Source: Alteromonas stellipolaris
GTDB taxonomy: Bacteria; Pseudomonadota; Gammaproteobacteria; Enterobacterales; Alteromonadaceae
NCBI RefSeq assembly: GCF_001562115.1
Contig: NZ_CP013927.1
Location: 1 to 64,000 of the forward strand
Direction: 5' to 3'
DNA length: 64,000 nucleotides
Both the position numbers and the translations under genes were made by a program. Positions 50,073-58,582 of the stretch are shown here, in pieces (position 1 is the first letter of the stretch; every line of letters begins with the position of its first letter). The notes under the pieces are model-generated. The model was not told where the DNA came from and did not search any database. It saw nothing but the letters and a program-made list of their open reading frames with translations.

Positions 50073-50374
50073 GTGGAAAACTTAACGATTACTCAAACCT
50101 TCACTTTTGGCGCTTAGGAATTAACCCATCCATGCGGCTAGGTAAATGGGAAATAAGCGCACATATTGTTTACCCATTAATACCCTTGTGGTTCTCCCGA
50201 GAAACGCCCCTCCTTATTTTCTCAGGTCTTTATTTCATATTTTTTTTATACGCGGCGTACAGAGGTTTGAGTCCATTAAATACGCTTCGTCAAATTCGTT
50301 CGAGTCTCGCAGGAAAGCGAAGATTTGTTTCTAAAGTCAATCGAGCTAAGAGGTTCACCAATGCAGATTATTAA
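50069..50374 (+). CDS. icmT: IcmT/TraK-like small inner-membrane protein
   Basis: 101 residues. N-terminal soluble part …YSNLHFWRLGINPSMRLGKWEI… then two membrane spans (about 33-70), with a basic tail. Position directly after dotB, size (IcmT 86, TraK about 96) and the two-span layout all match IcmT. Its ATG overlaps the dotB stop (ATGA). Role: assembly of the type IVB machine. Confidence 0.72.
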   Translation: MSGKLNDYSNLHFWRLGINPSMRLGKWEISAHIVYPLIPLWFSRETPLLIFSGLYFIFFLYAAYRGLSPLNTLRQIRSSLAGKRRFVSKVNRAKRFTNADY

Positions 50375-51401
50375 TGATTTAACTAACTTGCCTCCTATTT
50401 GGGCACCTGATGAAGAAACGCACCATGTATTCATGGATGATGGTTACGACCAAATGAAGGTCGGGTATTGGGCAGATGTTGATGGTAAGCGAACCCTTGT
50501 AGCTTTCAAATACCGCACATCAGTCCAAATGGGCCGCCACCTTACAGCTGTCATGGGCTCTGAGACAGGCATTTACATTATTGACGGCAGTAGCTACACA
50601 GTTTCTGAGTATGTTGAAAATGACGCAACGAGAAACAAAAGGTTCGCTCACTCAGATTTTAAGATAGCGCTGGTTCATCACGGGCTAAAAGTGGCGGGGT
50701 TTGGCGGTAAGAATGTACATATCCATACAACGTTACCTATCTCTCACTTTTTCAGGGATGGATTACCAGACGCTGATCATATTAATAAGGTTAAAACGAA
50801 ATTCAAAGCAGAAGCTGCTAGTGCTGATGGTGAACAGTTAGCGCTAATCGTTGGTCATACTATTCAATCTGAGGCAGTGGCTGCGTTTATTGCATACATG
50901 CTTAGGAACGGACATGAAAATGTAGAGCCAATCCCAGGCGCTATTGGGGTTTGTGATATCGGCGGGAACACTACTGATTTAACAGTGTTAGTACCTGGCC
51001 AACAGGTCATGATTAATCATGACTTGAGTAGCTCCCGTGAAGTTGGGGTGCTAAATATTAAAGATGATCTTAAAAAGCGAATTCAACACAGGTTTGGTTT
51101 CGACAAAATCCCTTCTGCGACGATTTCACAAGCATTAGATGTTAAGAAATTGACCTTTCTAAAGCAAGAGCACGATATTGGTGAAGATGTGAAAATGTCG
51201 AAAGTAGATACTGCGAAACGTGTATTAAATGTAATTGATGAAATCTTAGGTGACCAAGTATTACATTTGATGCTGTTTTGTGGTGGTGGTACCGAATGCT
51301 TAAAAACGGAATTAGCAGAAGAATATCCGACATTTGAATCAAGTGATTTTCCTGAATTTGACAATCTACTTGGTCTAGTTAGAGCTAACGAGGCTGCATA
51401 A
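50361..51401 (+). CDS. parM: ParM/StbA-like actin
   Basis: 346 residues. Actin-family nucleotide loops: …GVCDIGGNTTDLTVL… (phosphate 2) and …LMLFCGGGTECLK… (adenosine), with …NVHIHTTLPIS… in the N-terminal half. ParM polymerises to push plasmid copies apart and needs a ParR adaptor and a parC site. ATG 50361 overlaps the icmT end and has AAGAGG upstream. A partition gene inside a type IVB operon is unusual and suggests a plasmid or a replicating ICE. Confidence 0.88.
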   Translation: MQIINDLTNLPPIWAPDEETHHVFMDDGYDQMKVGYWADVDGKRTLVAFKYRTSVQMGRHLTAVMGSETGIYIIDGSSYTVSEYVENDATRNKRFAHSDFKIALVHHGLKVAGFGGKNVHIHTTLPISHFFRDGLPDADHINKVKTKFKAEAASADGEQLALIVGHTIQSEAVAAFIAYMLRNGHENVEPIPGAIGVCDIGGNTTDLTVLVPGQQVMINHDLSSSREVGVLNIKDDLKKRIQHRFGFDKIPSATISQALDVKKLTFLKQEHDIGEDVKMSKVDTAKRVLNVIDEILGDQVLHLMLFCGGGTECLKTELAEEYPTFESSDFPEFDNLLGLVRANEAA

Positions 51402-51402
51402 T

Positions 51403-51981
51403 ATGAGCCTAGCTTCTCGATATATCATCTCTTTCAATATGTCAGATGCATACGAGAAAGAAGCTTTCCATTACCTTGATAAGTTGTGTCCTGAATCTAT
51501 CCGACGAATATTTTTCTCAGGCGCAGCTTTTTCACAGTACGTGAATTCAATTTCTGGGATTGCTGACTCGAAAATATTTGAGAGTGCATTGGCAAGCGGT
51601 GTGGGCACAATAGAAAGCGTAACTCTCAGATTGCCTAGTTCAGTAATGCAAGAGCCTAGCTACGCGAAAAAGGTTGTTCAGGCGGTAGAAGGACGTCCGA
51701 AAGGGCTCCTTAGACTGATGTATCTGCGTCGGTGCATATTACTCGGGTATTATCTTGAAGATTCTTTGGATAACGGCAAATGGAGCCACTTGGTTCAGCT
51801 AAATAATGCAGAGCCTGTATTCACTGCAAATCCGAAAACGACCCCTGCACCAAAATTACCTTCGCCTTCAATCACACCAATGCGTGAAGAAGAGCCTCAG
51901 AAGCCAATAGGTACGAAAAATGAGTCTAAAAAACATAGCGCAGGTTTTGCGCAGCTTAAAGGAGTAATGAGTGGTGCTTAA
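51403..51981 (+). CDS. ParR-like adaptor (putative)
   Basis: 192 residues directly after parM, with a DNA-binding-like N-terminal half (…LDKLCPESIRRIFFSGAAFSQYVN…ESVTLRLPSS…) and a Pro-rich, Lys-rich, disordered C-terminal third (…TPAPKLPSPSITPMREEEPQK…). ParR proteins have a ribbon-helix-helix DNA-binding N-terminus and a flexible ParM-binding C-terminus, so the order and layout fit. Sequence identity to ParR is not evident to me; this call is mainly positional. Confidence 0.55.
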   Translation: MSLASRYIISFNMSDAYEKEAFHYLDKLCPESIRRIFFSGAAFSQYVNSISGIADSKIFESALASGVGTIESVTLRLPSSVMQEPSYAKKVVQAVEGRPKGLLRLMYLRRCILLGYYLEDSLDNGKWSHLVQLNNAEPVFTANPKTTPAPKLPSPSITPMREEEPQKPIGTKNESKKHSAGFAQLKGVMSGA

Positions 51982-52534
51982 AAAAATTACACTATTTACC
52001 TTGTTGGTCACAACTTTCTCGGCCAGCGCGAACTTTTACATCGACATGCAAACTGTTGAAAATGCCTCAAAGACGCCACAAGCTGTAGCCGGCTATCGTC
52101 TTTTAACTGGTGAATACTTCGGAAAGATTTATCAAATAGGAACACCAAGACCGGTGCCTATTGTTAAATCTGAAGGTGACGATATGCGGATTGCTGATGC
52201 GTTTTATATGGTGCTCCCGAATGGGTGGTATGCATATGTAGATGAACAAGTGGATGCTTTCCCCCTGATTTCATGGGCTTCCAATGGTGGAGATTTCTTA
52301 GATGTCTTGGCCAAAGTAGGTAAAGATTACGGTATGACTTTTGTGGTTGATTGGGACCAAAGCTTGGTGCAAATTGAGGTCGATGAGAACTTTACTAAGC
52401 CAAATATCAACACCCCAATTATCGTTAGTGATAGTGAAGGTGATAAAGAGGTCTATTTGTATACCAAACCGTCACGTATGAGTGGATATATCATCGAGAA
52501 CGGTACCTTACAGCCTGTTGTTGTTTCTCCCTAA
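51971..52534 (+). CDS. PilL/TcpQ-like periplasmic protein
   Basis: 187 residues with a signal peptide (LKKITLFTLLVTTFSASA). The centre carries …LISWASNGGDFLDVLAKVGKDYGMTFVVDWDQSLVQIEV…, similar to the TcpQ/PilL C-terminal domain that helps secretin assembly. It overlaps the preceding gene by 11 bases and begins GTG-GTG after AAAGGAG. It may join the DotC-DotD outer-membrane ring. Family call is tentative. Confidence 0.6.
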   Translation: MVLKKITLFTLLVTTFSASANFYIDMQTVENASKTPQAVAGYRLLTGEYFGKIYQIGTPRPVPIVKSEGDDMRIADAFYMVLPNGWYAYVDEQVDAFPLISWASNGGDFLDVLAKVGKDYGMTFVVDWDQSLVQIEVDENFTKPNINTPIIVSDSEGDKEVYLYTKPSRMSGYIIENGTLQPVVVSP

Positions 52535-52565
52535 ATTCAGTAGGTTATAAACTTCAGTCCTTTTT

Positions 52566-52593
52566 TTGCAGGCCTTTGTATCTGAGATACAAT
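52566..52593 (+). promoter_or_regulatory. Reiterated promoter module 18 (conjugation half)
   Basis: TTGCAG-N16-TACAAT, 27 bases before ATG 52621. It has the same box-spacer rule as the accessory region but a near-perfect -10. Confidence 0.65.
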
Positions 52594-52620
52594 GTTCAAG
52601 ACTAAAAAAAGGATCTAATA

Positions 52621-53316
52621 ATGAAGTACATCCTATTCACTCTTGCCCTGCTTTCAGCGGGCATCTTTATCGGTAGTGAGAGTGGCGAACATTTCCTGTT
52701 AACGGATAAGCAAAAATCCGTTGTTGCTCTTCGAGAGCCACCGCCCTCAAATCTTCAACGATGTGACATTGGTAAACCCTTTTCCGCATCGAACCGACAT
52801 TTCTCATTTAATTTTAATGCGGTTAACAAGCAATACCCTTCTGGTGTTCTTCAAAAGAATACCTTCGAGGCGATGACCGTGTTCCAAAGAAAGAAGAATT
52901 TAACTTGGTGGCGGTGTGGGTTGGGTGCTAAGGATGCGTATTCATGCGATACCGCAAAGCCATTTTCATTGAAAGATTTGCCATCGATTACTGCGAAGTA
53001 TGAACACTTTAATGCTTATGAAAGTTATAGACTTCCTACCGTATCTGAATTGCAAAGTATTGTAGAGCGTAGGTGCGAGTATCCAGCGATAAATTTAAGT
53101 GTTTTTCCTTATACCAAAAACGCAGGTTATTTTGCCTCTGCCCCAGTTTCTGGAGGGTACAAGGTGGTTGATTTTACTACGGGTAAGGTTAAGCCAATAA
53201 AAAGCGACGAAAAATACTATGTTCGATTAGTGGGTGAAACAAAAAGGGAAGAAGCACCATATTTCAGTGTTGACCATGTTTCAAAAATACCAACTATATG
53301 GGACTTAATGAGGTAG
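52621..53316 (+). CDS. DUF1566 (Lcl_C-like) secreted protein 1
   Basis: 231 residues with an N-terminal signal peptide or single membrane anchor (MKYILFTLALLSAGIFIG). The DUF1566 domain shows …LTWWRCGLGAKD… and the YRLPTVSELQSI motif, with Cys pairs. Such domains occur in surface and pilus-linked proteins. Followed by a related gene after two bases. It likely contributes to the conjugation apparatus or cell-surface contact. Confidence 0.75.
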   Translation: MKYILFTLALLSAGIFIGSESGEHFLLTDKQKSVVALREPPPSNLQRCDIGKPFSASNRHFSFNFNAVNKQYPSGVLQKNTFEAMTVFQRKKNLTWWRCGLGAKDAYSCDTAKPFSLKDLPSITAKYEHFNAYESYRLPTVSELQSIVERRCEYPAINLSVFPYTKNAGYFASAPVSGGYKVVDFTTGKVKPIKSDEKYYVRLVGETKREEAPYFSVDHVSKIPTIWDLMR

Positions 53317-53318
53317 TT

Positions 53319-54011
53319 ATGAACTATAGAATTTTCCAGCTATTTTCTACGGCTTGTATTGGATTAATAGTCTTTGGTGCTTGTTTTCGTTATCAGCCTG
53401 AATACGCTCGTGCTTATGATTACGTGCCTCTTGAAGAAGTCTTAACAAAGCAAAAGTTACATGAGATTAAAAGTCTACTGCCTGATAGAACTGTAACTGA
53501 TATCGAAATAAAAAACGCTATCAAGAAAATAGTACCTAATATTCCCTCTCAGCAGAGAAATGTTGCTCAAGGCAAGAGTACTGAGTTTGCTAATCATCCT
53601 GAAGGTTATTATGAATTAAGAAACCGGTTTAATGTGCGTGGTCCTTTGGCGATTGATAATCAAACGGGATTAATGTGGATGCGTTGTGCCTCCGGTTTCG
53701 AGTATAAAGATGGCTCGTGTGAAGAGTTACCTTACGGTATCGAGAATAAGACAGCCATTGCAGCTTTAGCGGAAAAAAATCTCTATGGGTACAATGATTG
53801 GCGCATCGCTTCTGAACGAGAAGTAAGCCAAATACTTTTGTTTACCGATAGAAGGATAGATGTCGTTTTTCCAGTGTTTCTTTCTTCACTGCCATTATAT
53901 GGCGTATCTGACGGTAAAGCGCCTAATGTCTTAACACCGCTATATAAGAAAAAGGGGGCAGCTCGTAAGCGATTAACGAATGTGCTTTTCGTTCGTGGAG
54001 GAGGCGTTTAA
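53319..54011 (+). CDS. DUF1566 (Lcl_C-like) secreted protein 2
   Basis: 230 residues with an N-terminal membrane anchor (about 5-22). The domain at about 105-215 has …NQTGLMWMRCASGFEYKDGSCEELPYG… and NDWRIASEREVSQI, again the DUF1566 pattern. ATG 53319 follows GAGG. Paralogous to the gene before it in the conserved part. Confidence 0.78.
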   Translation: MNYRIFQLFSTACIGLIVFGACFRYQPEYARAYDYVPLEEVLTKQKLHEIKSLLPDRTVTDIEIKNAIKKIVPNIPSQQRNVAQGKSTEFANHPEGYYELRNRFNVRGPLAIDNQTGLMWMRCASGFEYKDGSCEELPYGIENKTAIAALAEKNLYGYNDWRIASEREVSQILLFTDRRIDVVFPVFLSSLPLYGVSDGKAPNVLTPLYKKKGAARKRLTNVLFVRGGGV

Positions 54012-54020
54012 AACGCCTCC
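54000..54020. terminator. Palindrome between converging genes
   Basis: GGAGGCGTTT-A-AAACGCCTCC, a perfect 10-bp inverted repeat spanning the stop codon of the DUF1566 gene and lying 9 bases from the dotA stop. Without a T-run it may work as a bidirectional barrier. Confidence 0.5.
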
Positions 54021-54028
54021 AGTATCTA

Positions 54029-56212
54029 TTAAAGTTTATTATCTAAATCATTTCTGGCTTCTATTGCATCACTTCGAATATTTTGTTGATGCTGTTGTTT
54101 AGAAGGCTCCATCCCAGCTGATGTAATTGATTGAGAATCGGTAGAAAAACGATCCGAACTTCCTCTAGAAATTGCATCAGCGCCTATAGCTTCTGTTCCT
54201 TGTCCAATCATTCGTATTGCTGAATCCTGTAATTCATTCATCACGGTACAGCAGCGCTCAATAACTGTAGCCATTAGGCCACCTAATAACGCTAAAACTG
54301 CAATGAAAGAGACTATCCCCGTGGTATAGCCATCGAGCAAGCTGTTTACGTAAACGCTGTATAAGAGTATTAGGAGCTTACCAGCGCCTAGAATTAATGG
54401 ATAAACCACGACAAAGCCGATTACTAGGATTGGGAATCTCAGGAACGAAGAAAACATGAGTGCATATCCTTGGCGCGCATGCTGACCGATGATGCCATGT
54501 CCGTCTACAAAAGCATGTGCGATCATATGTAGTGGGCTAAGCACAACATTTATAACACCTGCAATGATGGCCCCTAGTGCACCGCCTATCCAATGAAATA
54601 GCGGAATTGAAGGAAGATAAAAAGCGTAGTAGATACCGGCTAGAATCAATGCATAAGCAATCGTTACTAGCGCCCCTAAACCTAGTTCCAGAATGTTAGC
54701 GCCTGTATGTAGTAAAAAGCGCTTTATATCGCTGGTGGGTAAAGTCGTTTCTTCTTTTGCTTCATCCTCTAGGGTTTCTTTAAGTGACTCAGGCAAAATT
54801 GTGAACGCGAGAATTACCTCTCCTATAGCAATCATTGTGTGGCCATAATCAGCAGCGTTCATCAGTATATCGCCATCACCTTCGACGAAACTTATCGCAG
54901 CAGTACCTATTAAAGTCCATGACTCAGATTGTAAATCGTCGACTACTTCGGTATCACCCCCACCGGTGGGCGTATACTGGCCTATTACAGAGCCTGCTTT
55001 CTGCATGGCATCCTGAATGTCTTCAATAGTGTAAACGTCGGGGTTAATTGTTTGAGTTTGTTGGAAAGAGTTGGCTTTTAGAAATTTCACATGGGCTTGA
55101 GATTGAAGCGATTGCAGAATATAGGTAGCGCCAAGCCCTATCCACCCCACTTGTGATGCAGTGAAATTAGAAGATAGCGACGGAACAGCTTCTTGGTTTT
55201 CATCTACGTATGCTTGTCGATTGGTCGTATAGTCACTTAAAGCGGCATACACATCTGTCTTATACGAAGTTTTCACTGCATTTATATCAGTTTCTGAGCT
55301 TTCGAGGTAAGTGGAGATTGCATCAGAGTCAGTGAGTTTGTTTGTGCCCCAAGTGTTATTGATAAAGTCTTCAGCAATATCGCCCAGCTTGATATCCATT
55401 TGTAGGGTGGCATCGAATAACCCATCTACAAGCACTGCTTCGGCATCACCATCCGTCACATAGGCATCACCTTCTACCCGAGAGAATTTATAGGCACCGC
55501 ATTCTTTTTCATCATAGTCCCCCCACCAAGAGTCTTCTCCGATTTCCATAACGTATTCAGAAAAGAATGCGCCATTGTTTACATCACTATCTTCTGCAAT
55601 TCGCGAGTATGAGTTCCTATCAATTAATTGCTCACCCTCATAGCTATTAAGAAGCTGCATGCAGATATGTGACATGAACAGCTCATTAACCACTTTGTCA
55701 GTTTCTAGGTAAGCAGCGGCGCCAGTAATGTCACCACCTGCATTCATGCTGTCATATACGATATTGGCAAGGGTGTTTGCTTGCTCTATTCCAGCGGCGA
55801 GTGCTTTAAATTGAACCATTTGAACTGCACAGTACCCATGACCTAGAGGTACAGAGCCAATCATTGCGATAAGGAAACGAATAGGGAGGCCAAAAGAGTC
55901 GTATTGGTTTTTGCGTGATTCTGAATTGGAGTTGATCCACCAGCCAATTCCATTGAAAATCACCATCACAATACAAAGGAAATTGAGCGTTTCATTCCAC
56001 ACTAACATCATCTGAGCCAGAACAGAGTCGGGCGATGTAATAGCAACCTCTTCACCAAGCATCGTACTGGCTACTTCACCAAAAATTATCCGGTAAAACT
56101 GAACTGAAAAGTCTTCGCTATTGCTGACGCTAATCGCAATATCCGCATAGCATGCTGGCGCGATAAGTAGACCTACAATGGCAAAGAAGAAACCGCAGCG
56201 CGTCATTTTCAT
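54029..56212 (-). CDS. dotA: DotA/TraY-like polytopic membrane protein
   Basis: 727 residues, close to the 745 of IncI TraY. N-terminal signal peptide (…CGFFFAIVGLLIAPACYA), a long periplasmic domain (about 120-450) and a cluster of about six membrane spans in the last 250 residues (…IIAGVINVVLSPLHMIAHAFVDGHGIIG… is the typical DotA/TraY segment). DotA is an integral inner-membrane part of type IVB machines. ATG 56212 with GGAG upstream is the start; TTG 56224 is less likely. It runs opposite to the rest of the set. Confidence 0.88.
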   Translation of the reverse strand: MKMTRCGFFFAIVGLLIAPACYADIAISVSNSEDFSVQFYRIIFGEVASTMLGEEVAITSPDSVLAQMMLVWNETLNFLCIVMVIFNGIGWWINSNSESRKNQYDSFGLPIRFLIAMIGSVPLGHGYCAVQMVQFKALAAGIEQANTLANIVYDSMNAGGDITGAAAYLETDKVVNELFMSHICMQLLNSYEGEQLIDRNSYSRIAEDSDVNNGAFFSEYVMEIGEDSWWGDYDEKECGAYKFSRVEGDAYVTDGDAEAVLVDGLFDATLQMDIKLGDIAEDFINNTWGTNKLTDSDAISTYLESSETDINAVKTSYKTDVYAALSDYTTNRQAYVDENQEAVPSLSSNFTASQVGWIGLGATYILQSLQSQAHVKFLKANSFQQTQTINPDVYTIEDIQDAMQKAGSVIGQYTPTGGGDTEVVDDLQSESWTLIGTAAISFVEGDGDILMNAADYGHTMIAIGEVILAFTILPESLKETLEDEAKEETTLPTSDIKRFLLHTGANILELGLGALVTIAYALILAGIYYAFYLPSIPLFHWIGGALGAIIAGVINVVLSPLHMIAHAFVDGHGIIGQHARQGYALMFSSFLRFPILVIGFVVVYPLILGAGKLLILLYSVYVNSLLDGYTTGIVSFIAVLALLGGLMATVIERCCTVMNELQDSAIRMIGQGTEAIGADAISRGSSDRFSTDSQSITSAGMEPSKQQHQQNIRSDAIEARNDLDNKL

Positions 56213-56238
56213 CGTAATCTCCAAATCATAAACGATGT

Positions 56239-56250
56239 TTCCGGATATGG
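56239..56250 (+). promoter_or_regulatory. Copy 2 of the site TTCCGGATATGG
   Basis: Exact 12-base match, 27 bp upstream of the dotA start on the other strand. Confidence 0.6.
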
Positions 56251-56325
56251 TGACATCCAGAAATTGAACCGTGCACCTACCTGTTAAACACTATTGTCCT
56301 TTCGAGAATATATTCCGCAATCTAA

Positions 56326-56337
56326 TTCCGGATATGG
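56326..56337 (+). promoter_or_regulatory. Copy 3 of the site TTCCGGATATGG
   Basis: Exact 12-base match, 14 bp upstream of the icmW-like start; the GGGAG that follows could be its ribosome-binding site. Confidence 0.6.
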
Positions 56338-56350
56338 GAGCATTTTGTTT

Positions 56351-56836
56351 ATGTCTAGCACTCTGCGTATTGACCAAGAATCTATTGATAAATATTGGTC
56401 ATCAAGAGAAGACGCTAGGGGGTTTGTTGACTATCTCATTGAACGTGAACATTGGACTCTAGACCACAACGTTAATATCGCTGCAGAAGTTGAATTATGG
56501 GCATCGCAGCTACTTCGCCAAGACGAAGCTTATCTATTTAGTGAAGATGGCCTTCGACAATCCATGGTCGTATTGGCATTCATAACATCTGAGAAGGTAT
56601 TTCCAATCCTGCATGGGATTGGCGAGACCTATCCCACATTCATTGCAGCACTCACCAATTTTGCAGCAGGTAAGGCTGATGATCCTAAGCTGGGCAGAAT
56701 GGCCTTTATTTTTCTGGATAGGCTACGTGTTGCAAACCAACAAGCCACATTGAACCAAGCCCTTGGTGTTGATCGGTTAGCACTGGTGCAGCACGCCCTT
56801 AAACAAACTTTAGAAAAGTATGGAAATATCGGATGA
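56351..56836 (+). CDS. IcmW-like protein (putative T4BSS adaptor)
   Basis: 161 residues, acidic and helical, close to Legionella IcmW (151). Matching features are the N-terminal …IDKYWSSREDARGFVDYLIEREHWTLD… (IcmW has a KYW then an ENWTLD pattern), …EKVFPILHGIGETYPTFIAAL… and …MAFIFLDRLRVANQQATLNQAL…. IcmW with IcmS is the adaptor that presents substrates to the coupling protein DotL. The start is ATG 56351; the open frame leftward has no start with a ribosome-binding site. The match is from pattern memory, not an alignment. Confidence 0.55.
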   Translation: MSSTLRIDQESIDKYWSSREDARGFVDYLIEREHWTLDHNVNIAAEVELWASQLLRQDEAYLFSEDGLRQSMVVLAFITSEKVFPILHGIGETYPTFIAALTNFAAGKADDPKLGRMAFIFLDRLRVANQQATLNQALGVDRLALVQHALKQTLEKYGNIG

Positions 56837-57525
56837 AAGGTAAACTTTTAATAGCAATGTTGTGTGCTGTGACAAACCAAGCTCTCGCTGACGATTCAAT
56901 CTATGACTGCCCTGATGGTGATACATCGCTAGCTTGCTCCCAACAAGCTCAGATTGAGGCGATTTGGGTAGACATGAATCAATCAGCTAACTATGTAGTT
57001 GATGAGCTTATGCAAGACCCTGAGAGTGCCGTTGAAGCAGGGTGCTTGGACAATATCCGTTCTATTGATTTGTCTATTATGACTATCGATCCGACATCGA
57101 TTTGGACTGAAATTTATTCAGGCTTAAAAGACAAATTAATCAACCAAGTTTGTAGCGCTGTAGAAGACCGTGCAAATGAGTTAACTGCAATGTTAGAAAC
57201 CAATCTTGAAGCCCCTTATGGCCTAGGTAGCGTTAGCATTAAACAAGCTAGTTCTATCTCAAGCTTTAGTGAGCTCTCCGACAGTCGTGTCCGCCTGACT
57301 GATGAAGAAGCCAAAGCAGAAGTTGTTGAAAAAGTATTTGGCGAGTCGTTAGAACCTACACCATTCCGATATACCGAAAAGGCAATGGACGAAGCTTTCC
57401 TTATACAAAATGGTGTATCAAAACACGCGGTACGTGAAGCTACCGAAGAAAAAATTGAATCAGTCCTTGACCAAAATAGGCTTTGGGACGCAGTGACAGG
57501 TGACAGTGATGATGACGGGAATTAG
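56833..57525 (+). CDS. Secreted protein of unknown function
   Basis: 230 residues with a signal peptide (MKGKLLIAMLCAVTNQALA). The mature part has four Cys residues (…DCPDGDTSLACSQQ…, …GCLDNI…, …NQVCSAV…), probably two disulfides, and helical stretches. Overlaps the icmW-like stop (ATGA) and the next gene. First of four periplasmic or surface proteins. Not recognised. Confidence 0.65.
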   Translation: MKGKLLIAMLCAVTNQALADDSIYDCPDGDTSLACSQQAQIEAIWVDMNQSANYVVDELMQDPESAVEAGCLDNIRSIDLSIMTIDPTSIWTEIYSGLKDKLINQVCSAVEDRANELTAMLETNLEAPYGLGSVSIKQASSISSFSELSDSRVRLTDEEAKAEVVEKVFGESLEPTPFRYTEKAMDEAFLIQNGVSKHAVREATEEKIESVLDQNRLWDAVTGDSDDDGN

Positions 57526-58582
57526 ATATTTTGTTGGTATTACTTTAGCGTTCAGTAGCGCAAATGCCCTAGCTACGGGGTGCGATACTTGTTTGCAAGC
57601 AAAGATTCAATCAGCTTCAACACAAATATCATCTGCGCTTTCTACTTTAAATTCTACTGCGAGCCAAACGGTAACTGCTACGCAGACTGTTAATACGACA
57701 CTTAATGCCGCTAGTACCTCGTTTATTTCTATCTTAAATACCAATCAAATTCAGCTGCTTTCGAGCCTGGATGCTGCATCTAAAAAAATAGAATTCACTA
57801 ACGAGGCGACCACTTCAACACTGGCAAATCTGACTGATACGATCACCGGCACAATTAGCGAAAACGCTAAGAATCAGTCAAAAATGGCGCAAATTTTCCA
57901 AAACAGAGACACCTATGGCCCTAAGTCCATGCCACTTTCATTGGCAATAGCCGTTAACCGGTCTGAACATCTTACGGAAGCGTTAGTTGAGTTTAACGGC
58001 ATGTTAGATGACCAGCTTTCTAAGTTCAAAGAGTGGGCTTATGTAGTGGAAAAAGGGGAGGAAACTACGCGATTACGCCGCGAGAAGGCGTTAGAGCTAA
58101 TGGACGAAAATGAAGAACTAATGTCTCAGCTTTCAACTGGCTTACTAACGGAAGAAGTCACGACGTCATTACTCGACACCATGATGATAGTGGTGTTACC
58201 CGACCCACTGGATTATGAAAACCTTTCTACAGAGGAACAAATTGCATATAACAGTTTCATTGAGCGAAAAGCTGCAGCGTACAAAGTGCTAGCAAAGTTC
58301 GTTCTGATGAAAGCGCCATTACTTTCTACAGAAGGGTGGAATAGCGGTTATTCTCAAATTGAATCTGAGAATGATTTGACCTCAATAGAAGAGTTCATCA
58401 AGTCAGAATCAGACCGTAAGTTGCTTTCTGAGGCCTGGTATAACGATGTGGCCAAGTTGAATGATGTAGGTCTTCTAAGAGAACAAGTAAACCAAGTGAA
58501 CATGCAGAATTATTTGCTGAGCTCTTTGGTCGATGCACAAAAAGACAATGTGTTACTCAAGTCCTTGGGAGTAAAAGAATGA
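57509..58582 (+). CDS. Secreted helical paralogue 1 of 3
   Basis: 357 residues. A signal peptide (…YFVGITLAFSSANALA) is followed by CDTC and a long Ser/Thr/Asn-rich helical region (about 30-130) typical of coiled-coil or pilus-tip proteins. Near 130 lies …QIFQNRDTYGPKSMPL…, the YG-x-x-S feature shared with the next two genes; the C-terminus …NDVGLLREQVNQVNMQNYLL… is also shared. VirB5/TrbJ-like minor pilus proteins have this look, but the match is not certain. ATG 57509 preferred over GTG 57500. Confidence 0.6.
   Translation: MMTGIRYFVGITLAFSSANALATGCDTCLQAKIQSASTQISSALSTLNSTASQTVTATQTVNTTLNAASTSFISILNTNQIQLLSSLDAASKKIEFTNEATTSTLANLTDTITGTISENAKNQSKMAQIFQNRDTYGPKSMPLSLAIAVNRSEHLTEALVEFNGMLDDQLSKFKEWAYVVEKGEETTRLRREKALELMDENEELMSQLSTGLLTEEVTTSLLDTMMIVVLPDPLDYENLSTEEQIAYNSFIERKAAAYKVLAKFVLMKAPLLSTEGWNSGYSQIESENDLTSIEEFIKSESDRKLLSEAWYNDVAKLNDVGLLREQVNQVNMQNYLLSSLVDAQKDNVLLKSLGVKE

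Larger units (their letters stand above)
56213..56350. promoter_or_regulatory. Divergent promoter between dotA and the icmW-like operon
   Basis: A 138-bp region with two exact copies of TTCCGGATATGG, one toward each gene (56239 and 56326), and a partial copy ATTCCGCAAT between them. Confidence 0.55.
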
